Shown piece after piece: positions 58,802 through 64,000 of a stretch of 64,000 bases of DNA (position 1 is the first letter of the stretch; every line of letters starts with the position of its first letter). The stretch is from positions 64,832 through 128,831 of the forward strand of contig NZ_LLYB01000101.1 in NCBI RefSeq assembly GCF_001440475.1, in the 5' to 3' direction. The translations under genes were made by a program, and so were the position numbers. This DNA is from Bradyrhizobium lablabi (GTDB lineage Bacteria; Pseudomonadota; Alphaproteobacteria; Rhizobiales; Xanthobacteraceae). The notes under the pieces were generated by a model. That model saw nothing but the letters and a program-made list of their open reading frames with translations. It did not search any database and was not told the origin of the DNA.

Positions 58802-61768
58802 ATGTTGATGAAGCGAAAAGATGGATCCGCGGGCAAGGCGCGTTTGCAGGGTATCGCTGCCAGCCTCGCGTCAGGAGTTCTCGACCGCCGTACGTTCCTC
58901 AGGCGGTCCGGTCTGGCGGCCGGTGCAGGCGCCGCCATCGGCCTGATGCCGCTCGGCTCGGTGCGCAAGGCGCAGGCCGGGCCTGAGAAGGTCGGTGCGC
59001 CGACCGAAATCAGAAAGAACATCTGCACGCACTGCTCGGTCGGCTGCACCGTGATCGCCGAGGTGCAGAACGGCGTCTGGGTCGGCCAGGAGCCGGCGTG
59101 GGACAGCCCGATCAATCGCGGTTCGCATTGCGCCAAGGGCGCAGCCGTGCGCGAGCTCGTCCACGGCGACCGCCGTCTGAAATATCCGATGAAGCTGGTC
59201 AACGGCGAGTGGCAGAAGGTCTCGTGGGACCAGGCCATCAACGAGATCGGCGACAAGATGCTGGAAATCCGCGCCAAGTCGGGCGCCGATTCCGTCTATC
59301 TGCTCGGCTCGGCGAAGTTCTCCAACGAGGGCGGCTATCTGTTCCGCAAGTTCGCGGCGTTCTGGGGCACCAACTCGATCGATCACCAGGCCCGCATCTG
59401 CCATTCGACCACCGTCGCCGGCGTCGCCAATACCTGGGGCTACGGCGCGATGACGAATTCCTACAATGACATGCGCAATTCGAAGACCATCGTCTTCATG
59501 GGCTCGAACGCGGCGGAAGCGCATCCGGTTTCGCTGCAGCACATTCTTTCCGGCAAGGAGCTCAACCGCGCCAACGTGTTCGTGCTCGACCCACGCTTCA
59601 CCCGCACCGCGGCGCACGCCACCGAATATGTCCGCTTCCGCGGCGGTACCGATATCGCGGTGATCTGGGGCATGCTGCACCACATCTTCAACAATGGCTG
59701 GGAAGACAAGGAATTCATCAAGCAGCGCGTCTACGGCATGGACCAGATCCGCGCCGAAGTCGCGAAGTGGACGCCGGAGGAGGTCGAACGTGTCACCGGC
59801 ATTCCCGGCGAGCAGTTGAAGAAGGTCGCCGAGACCTTTGCCAAGCAGAAGCCGTCGGCCTTTGTCTGGTGCATGGGCGGCACCCAGCACACGGTCGGCA
59901 CCGCCAACGTGCGGGCCTATTGCAACCTGCTGCTGGCGACCGGCAATGTCGGTTCCTTCGGCGGCGGCGCCAACATCTTCCGCGGCCACTGCAACGTGCA
60001 GGGCGCGACCGATATCGGTCTCGATATCACGTCGCTGCCGCTCTATTACGGCCTGGTCGAAGGCGCCTGGAAGCACTGGGGACGGGTCTGGGAAGTCGAA
60101 TACGATTATCTGCAGTCGCGTTTCGACGAAGTTCCGGCCAAGGCGGGCCGTCCGGCGCGCACCCGCAAGCAGAACATGGAGCTGCCGGGCATCCCGTGGA
60201 CCCGCTGGTTCGATGCGACGCTTTCCAACCCTGATGACGTCGATCAGCGCGATGCCGTGAAGGGCGTGGTCATCATGGGGCACGGCGGCAACACCGTGCC
60301 GCGCATGACGGAGATGGTGAAGGGCCTCGAGAAGCTCGAGCTGCTCGTGGTCGCGGATCCCCATCCCACCACCTTCGCCGCAATCTCCGAACGCAAGAAC
60401 GGCACCTATCTGCTGCCGGCCTGCACTCAGTTCGAGACCTCGGGCTCGCGCACGGCCTCCAACCGCTCGCTGCAGTGGGGCGAGCAGATCGTCAAGCCGA
60501 TCTTCGAATCCAAGGACGACTACGAGATCATCTACCGTCTCTCGACCAAGCTCGGCTTCGCCGACAAGATGTTCAAGAACATCAAGGTCGAGAACAACCG
60601 GCCGTCGCCCGAAGACCTGCTCCGCGAAATCAATCGCGGCGGCTTCTCGACCGGCTATTCCGGCCAGTCGCCGGAGCGGCTGAAGGCGCACATGAAGAAC
60701 CAGGGCAAGTTCGACCTGGTGACCCTGCGCGCCAAGGCGGACGAGCCGGAGATCGGCGGCGACTATTACGGCCTGCCGTGGCCGTGCTGGGGCACGCCGC
60801 AGATCAAGCACCCGGGCACGCATACGCTCTACAACACCAACCTTCATGCCAAGGATGGCGGAGGCACGTTCCGCGCCCGCTTCGGCGTGGTCTATGAAGA
60901 GAAGCAACCGGACGGCTCGGTGAAGAATGTCAACCTGTTGTCCGAGGGCTCCTACAGCAAGGGCTCCGAACTGACCGACGGCTATCCCGAGTTCACCTAC
61001 GGCGTGCTCAAGAAGCTCGGCTGGGACAAGGACCTCACCGCGGACGAACTGGCCACCATCAACAAGATCGGCGGCAACAATCCCGATGGCGTTGGCTGGG
61101 CGGTCGACCTGTCCGGCGGCATCATCCGCGTCACGCTGGAGCATGGCGTGATGGCCTACGGCAACGGCAAGGCCCGCGCGGTGGCGTGGAATCTGCCCGA
61201 TCCCGTGCCGGTCCATCGCGAGCCGATCTACACGGCGCGCCCTGATCTGGTCGCGAAATATCCGACGCGTCCCGACGGGCGTCAGTTCCGCATGGCCAAT
61301 CTCGGCTTCTCGATCCAGAAGGCTGCGGTGGAGAAGGGACTGGCCAAGCAATTCCCGATCATCCTGACCTCGGGACGCCTCGTCGAATACGAGGGCGGCG
61401 GCGAAGAAACCCGGTCGAACAAGTGGCTCGCCGAGTTGCAGCAGGACATGTTCGTCGAGGTCAACACCTCTGACGCCGCCGAGCGCGGCATCAAGGATGG
61501 CGGCTGGGTCTGGGTCTATGGCCCCGAAAACAGCTCGAAGGCCCGCGTCAAGGCGCTGGTCACCGACCGGGTCGGGAAGGGCGTGGCGTTCATGCCGTTC
61601 CACTTCTCCGGCTGGTTCCAGGGCGTCGACCAGCGCGGCAAGTATCCGAAGGGGGCCGACCCGATCGTGCTCGGCGAAAGCGTCAACACGATCACGTCCT
61701 ACGGCTACGACCCGGTCACCGGCATGCACGAGGGCAAGGTGACCCTGTGCCAGATTCAAGCGGCGTGA
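58802..61768 (+). CDS. fdhA: formate dehydrogenase alpha (catalytic, molybdopterin) subunit, exported
   Basis: A 988-aa catalytic subunit oxidising formate to CO2. A Tat leader (LDRRTFLRRSGLAAGAGAAI) exports it to the periplasm. ICTHCSVGC (Cys75, 78, 82) and Cys110 bind a 4Fe-4S cluster. ARICHSTTVAGVANTWGYGA places Cys200 at the metal-ligand position where some enzymes carry selenocysteine, so no Sec insertion is needed. MGH-type segments and the C-terminal molydopterin-dinucleotide domain (about 850-985) follow. The 14-base gap to fdhB indicates an operon. Formate from oxalyl-CoA decarboxylation is one likely source. Confidence 0.95.
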   Translation: MLMKRKDGSAGKARLQGIAASLASGVLDRRTFLRRSGLAAGAGAAIGLMPLGSVRKAQAGPEKVGAPTEIRKNICTHCSVGCTVIAEVQNGVWVGQEPAWDSPINRGSHCAKGAAVRELVHGDRRLKYPMKLVNGEWQKVSWDQAINEIGDKMLEIRAKSGADSVYLLGSAKFSNEGGYLFRKFAAFWGTNSIDHQARICHSTTVAGVANTWGYGAMTNSYNDMRNSKTIVFMGSNAAEAHPVSLQHILSGKELNRANVFVLDPRFTRTAAHATEYVRFRGGTDIAVIWGMLHHIFNNGWEDKEFIKQRVYGMDQIRAEVAKWTPEEVERVTGIPGEQLKKVAETFAKQKPSAFVWCMGGTQHTVGTANVRAYCNLLLATGNVGSFGGGANIFRGHCNVQGATDIGLDITSLPLYYGLVEGAWKHWGRVWEVEYDYLQSRFDEVPAKAGRPARTRKQNMELPGIPWTRWFDATLSNPDDVDQRDAVKGVVIMGHGGNTVPRMTEMVKGLEKLELLVVADPHPTTFAAISERKNGTYLLPACTQFETSGSRTASNRSLQWGEQIVKPIFESKDDYEIIYRLSTKLGFADKMFKNIKVENNRPSPEDLLREINRGGFSTGYSGQSPERLKAHMKNQGKFDLVTLRAKADEPEIGGDYYGLPWPCWGTPQIKHPGTHTLYNTNLHAKDGGGTFRARFGVVYEEKQPDGSVKNVNLLSEGSYSKGSELTDGYPEFTYGVLKKLGWDKDLTADELATINKIGGNNPDGVGWAVDLSGGIIRVTLEHGVMAYGNGKARAVAWNLPDPVPVHREPIYTARPDLVAKYPTRPDGRQFRMANLGFSIQKAAVEKGLAKQFPIILTSGRLVEYEGGGEETRSNKWLAELQQDMFVEVNTSDAAERGIKDGGWVWVYGPENSSKARVKALVTDRVGKGVAFMPFHFSGWFQGVDQRGKYPKGADPIVLGESVNTITSYGYDPVTGMHEGKVTLCQIQAA

Positions 61769-61782
61769 GAGGAGAATAGATC

Positions 61783-62379
61783 ATGGCTCGCGTCAAATTT
61801 CTTTGTGATGCCGACCGTTGCATCGAGTGCAACGCCTGCGTGACGGCCTGCAAGAACGAACATGAAGTGCCGTGGGGCATCAACCGCCGCCGCGTCGTCA
61901 CGATCAATGACGGCAAGCCCGGCGAACGTTCGGTCTCGATGGCCTGCATGCACTGTACCGATGCGCCCTGCGCCGCGGTCTGCCCGGTGTCGTGCTTCTA
62001 CACCACCGCCGACGGCGTGGTGCTGCACTCCAAGGACCTGTGCATCGGCTGCGGTTACTGCTTCTACGCCTGTCCGTTCGGCGCGCCGCAATATCCGAAG
62101 GTCGGCAACTTCGGATCGCGCGGCAAGATGGACAAGTGCACCTATTGCGCGGGTGGGCCGGAAGCCGACTCGACGCCGGCCGAATACGCCAAATACGGCG
62201 CCAACCGTCTGGCCGAGGGCAAGCTGCCGATCTGCGCCGAGATGTGCTCGACCAAGTCGCTGCTGGCCGGCGACGGCGCGATCATCGCCGAGATCTACAA
62301 GGAGCGGGTGATGAAGCGCGGTTACGGCTCGGGCATGTGGGGCTGGAAGACCGCCTACAGCGATTCACCGACCGGCTGA
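61783..62379 (+). CDS. fdhB: formate dehydrogenase beta (iron-sulfur) subunit
   Basis: A 198-aa electron-transfer subunit with four ferredoxin-like Cys groups: CIECNACVTACKNE, CMHCTDAPCAAVCPVSC, CIGCGYCFYACPFG and CTYCAGG...CAEMCSTKSL, matching a four-cluster FdhB/HybA-like protein. It carries electrons from FdhA to the membrane cytochrome and rides out with FdhA, having no leader of its own. AGGAG precedes the ATG. Confidence 0.94.
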   Translation: MARVKFLCDADRCIECNACVTACKNEHEVPWGINRRRVVTINDGKPGERSVSMACMHCTDAPCAAVCPVSCFYTTADGVVLHSKDLCIGCGYCFYACPFGAPQYPKVGNFGSRGKMDKCTYCAGGPEADSTPAEYAKYGANRLAEGKLPICAEMCSTKSLLAGDGAIIAEIYKERVMKRGYGSGMWGWKTAYSDSPTG

Positions 62380-62448
62380 TGCTTTCGATCGCCGCGCCAC
62401 GGCGCGGCGCCACAAGCGTAATTCCGATAATCGAAAGGCGTTGTGCAA

Positions 62449-63471
62449 ATGCCAGGCTCAATTTCAATTCTCAGGTTCGCGGCCTTCAAACCGCTATTCG
62501 CCGCGTTCGCTCTGCTGTTCGTGCTCGCGCATCCGGCGGCCGCGCAGATCTCGTTCAAGCCGACCGCCGAGGCTGTTCAGGAAGACAAGCTCCTGAACGC
62601 GCTGAAGGAGGGCGACAAGATCTCCGGGCGCGTATCGATCCCTGACGGAAATGCGGCCAATCTGATCCAGCCCGCCGGGCGTGACTGGCGCGACTTCCAG
62701 CGCAGCAAGCTGCCGTGGATCGGCGGCATTGCCATTCTGGGCATGCTCGTCGTGCTGGCGATTTTCCTGATGGTGCGCGGGCGAATTCGCGTGCAGCAGG
62801 GATTCTCGGGGAGGACGATGCTGCGCTTCAACAGCTTCGAGCGCTTCGTCCACTGGCTTACGGCAAGCTGCTTCGTCGTTCTGGCGCTTTCAGGCTTGAA
62901 CGTCAGCTTCGGCCGCACCCTGGTCCTGCCCCTGTTCGGTCCGGACGCCTTTGCCGCCATGTCGGCCTGGGCCAAGCTTGCGCATAACTATCTGGCGTTC
63001 CCGTTCATGTTTGGTGTCCTGATCATGTTCCTGATCTGGATCAAGAATAACATCCCGGGCAAGCTCGATCTGGAGTGGATCAAGCAGGGCGGCGGGCTGC
63101 TGTCCAACGGTAAGCATCCGCCGGCCAAGCGTTTCAACGCCGGCCAGAAAGGCATCTTCTGGATCGTGGTCATCGGCGGCGCGCTGATGTCGGTGTCCGG
63201 CTGGTTCCTGTTGTTCCCCTATCTTCCCGGCAACGTCACCGCGCTCCAGTTCTGGACGGTGATCCATGCCATCATTGCGATGCTCTTCATCGCCGCGATG
63301 CTGGCGCACATCTATATCGGCTCGATCGGGATGGAAGGCGCCTTCGACGCCATGGGGAGCGGTGAGGTCGACGTCAACTGGGCCAAGGAACATCACGCGC
63401 TCTGGGTCGAGGAACAGCAGCGCAAGGCCAATGCGCCCGCCAATAGCGCCCGGGCCGTGCCGGCCGAGTGA
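62449..63471 (+). CDS. fdhC: formate dehydrogenase gamma (cytochrome b561-type) subunit
   Basis: A 340-aa membrane subunit with a signal-like N-terminus (FKPLFAAFALLFVLAHPAAA), one hydrophobic segment at about 92-112, then a four-helix cytochrome b core with heme-ligand His in FERFVHWLTAS, AKLAHNYLAF, FWTVIHAIIAMLF and MLAHIYIGSIG. It passes electrons to quinone. ATG 62449 was preferred over GTG 62443 for spacing to AAAGGCG. The extra periplasmic N-terminal part is usual in this alphaproteobacterial form. Confidence 0.92.
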   Translation: MPGSISILRFAAFKPLFAAFALLFVLAHPAAAQISFKPTAEAVQEDKLLNALKEGDKISGRVSIPDGNAANLIQPAGRDWRDFQRSKLPWIGGIAILGMLVVLAIFLMVRGRIRVQQGFSGRTMLRFNSFERFVHWLTASCFVVLALSGLNVSFGRTLVLPLFGPDAFAAMSAWAKLAHNYLAFPFMFGVLIMFLIWIKNNIPGKLDLEWIKQGGGLLSNGKHPPAKRFNAGQKGIFWIVVIGGALMSVSGWFLLFPYLPGNVTALQFWTVIHAIIAMLFIAAMLAHIYIGSIGMEGAFDAMGSGEVDVNWAKEHHALWVEEQQRKANAPANSARAVPAE

Positions 63472-63505
63472 TGCGGCGGCTTAAAGTCAAAGGTGAGGAA
63501 GTGAC

Positions 63506-63661
63506 ATGAAATCCTTTGTTGCGGCTGTAGCATTCGCGGTCGTCGCCGCGGTCGGCGTCGCGATGGTGCTCAACACCATTCAGGAGCCAAGCTCGGTCGC
63601 CTTTACGACCAGCGGCGCCAGGGTTGGCGATCCCGGCCATAATCTGATCGGCCCGAGCTGA
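63506..63661 (+). CDS. 51-aa membrane-anchored protein downstream of fdhC
   Basis: ATG to TGA with GAGGA 7 bases upstream. The N-terminus MKSFVAAVAFAVVAAVGVAM is a signal or anchor segment; the remainder is short and polar, ending GDPGHNLIGPS. It follows fdhC by 34 bases and so is likely part of the operon. No family recognised; perhaps a small subunit or assembly factor. Confidence 0.65.
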   Translation: MKSFVAAVAFAVVAAVGVAMVLNTIQEPSSVAFTTSGARVGDPGHNLIGPS

Positions 63662-63669
63662 CCCCGGCG

Positions 63670-64000
63670 GTGGGCGTGCCTGACGTCACGCTGGCGTGGC
63701 CGGTCGAAATCCGGCTGCCGAAGGATCGCCGCTCCTTGCGTGTAGCCTTTGACGATGGCCGTATCTTCGATCTTTCCGCCGAATTGCTCCGGGTGACCAG
63801 TCCGTCCGCGGAGGTGCAGGGGCATTCGGAGGCCGAGCGCAAGACGGTCGGCGGAAAACGCAACGTCGCCATTCTTTCGGTCGATCCGGTCGGTAATTAT
63901 GCCGTCAGGCTAGGGTTCGACGACATGCACTCGACCGGCATCTACTCCTGGGCGTTCCTGCGCGATCTCGGCGAGAACGCCGATCGGCGCTTTCAGGATT
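63670..64000 (+). CDS. DUF971 (gamma-butyrobetaine hydroxylase-like N-terminal) protein, partial
   Basis: At least 110 codons run off the window's right edge. PVEIRLPKDRRSLRVAFDDG, DLSAELLRVTSPSAEVQGH and VRLGFDDMHSTGIYSWAFL match the DUF971 domain, found alone near Mo-cofactor and formate dehydrogenase genes. The start is taken as GTG 63670; GTG 63676 is also possible. Function unknown. Confidence 0.78.
   Translation, partial: MGVPDVTLAWPVEIRLPKDRRSLRVAFDDGRIFDLSAELLRVTSPSAEVQGHSEAERKTVGGKRNVAILSVDPVGNYAVRLGFDDMHSTGIYSWAFLRDLGENADRRFQD

Noticed and set aside
58871-61759. A 962-codon frame antisense to fdhA.
   Set aside because: Antisense shadow; the plus strand encodes a complete molybdopterin enzyme.
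1-64000. tRNA, rRNA, CRISPR arrays, transposases or phage genes.
   Set aside because: None found: no tRNA-like T-loop contexts, no regularly spaced repeats and no transposase or integrase motifs.

Overview
The window looks like chromosomal DNA from a Bradyrhizobium-type alphaproteobacterium (Nitrobacteraceae). The evidence is high GC, dense operons, many orphan Bug-type solute-binding proteins, Rhizobiales-specific small secreted proteins, and two interspersed repeats of the Bradyrhizobium/Rhodopseudomonas type. I see no rRNA, tRNA, CRISPR array, prophage or insertion sequence.

Layout. (1) 1-2485, minus strand: an operon of an archaeal-type bifunctional fructose-1,6-bisphosphate aldolase/phosphatase, a PPi-type phosphofructokinase and the start of an Mth938-like protein. 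(2) 2728-16468: an oxalate-catabolism region. It holds a ketopantoate-reductase-like protein (candidate oxalyl-CoA reductase), a CBS-pair protein, an oxalate/formate antiporter, a TctCBA-type tripartite transporter, an undescribed 45-aa protein, formyl-CoA transferase, oxalyl-CoA decarboxylase, a GntR/FCD regulator and an NDP-forming acyl-CoA ligase. Eight copies of a 17-bp palindrome (TGGYAT-N5-ATRCCA) lie upstream of these units and define a local regulon. (3) 16580-30390: a mixed region with an IclR regulator and a duplicated fragment of its C-terminus, a sulfatase, two Bug proteins, LysR, NYN/OST-HTH, acyl-CoA dehydrogenase, TenA, and an SRPBCC-M50 protease. (4) 30391-33905: gcl-hyi-glxR, which turns glyoxylate into glycerate. 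(5) 34036-39207: a two-subunit TPP decarboxylase, a D-2-hydroxyacid dehydrogenase, a hydrolase and an SDR.

(6) 39503-50618: an eight-gene minus-strand catabolic operon (class II aldolase, oligopeptide-type ABC transporter, GhrA-like reductase, hydroxylysine-kinase-like kinase, class III aminotransferase/phospho-lyase). It is divergent from a GntR regulator and an acetylpolyamine-amidohydrolase-like deacetylase. (7) 50983-64000: a membrane-bound formate dehydrogenase locus. It has fdhABC-type structural genes, a Tat-signal small protein, a TorD chaperone fused to an HTH, a four-cluster ferredoxin, an Mrp ATPase, a biotin/lipoate-ligase-like protein and several proteins of unknown function.

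How the parts connect (inference): oxalate enters through OxlT, possibly also the TctCBA-like system, and becomes oxalyl-CoA. It is then decarboxylated to formyl-CoA/formate, which the formate dehydrogenase oxidises, or reduced to glyoxylate, which Gcl/Hyi/GlxR turn into glycerate. The FBP aldolase/phosphatase supplies gluconeogenesis. The oxalate operator was not found near gcl or the formate dehydrogenase, so those parts are probably controlled separately.
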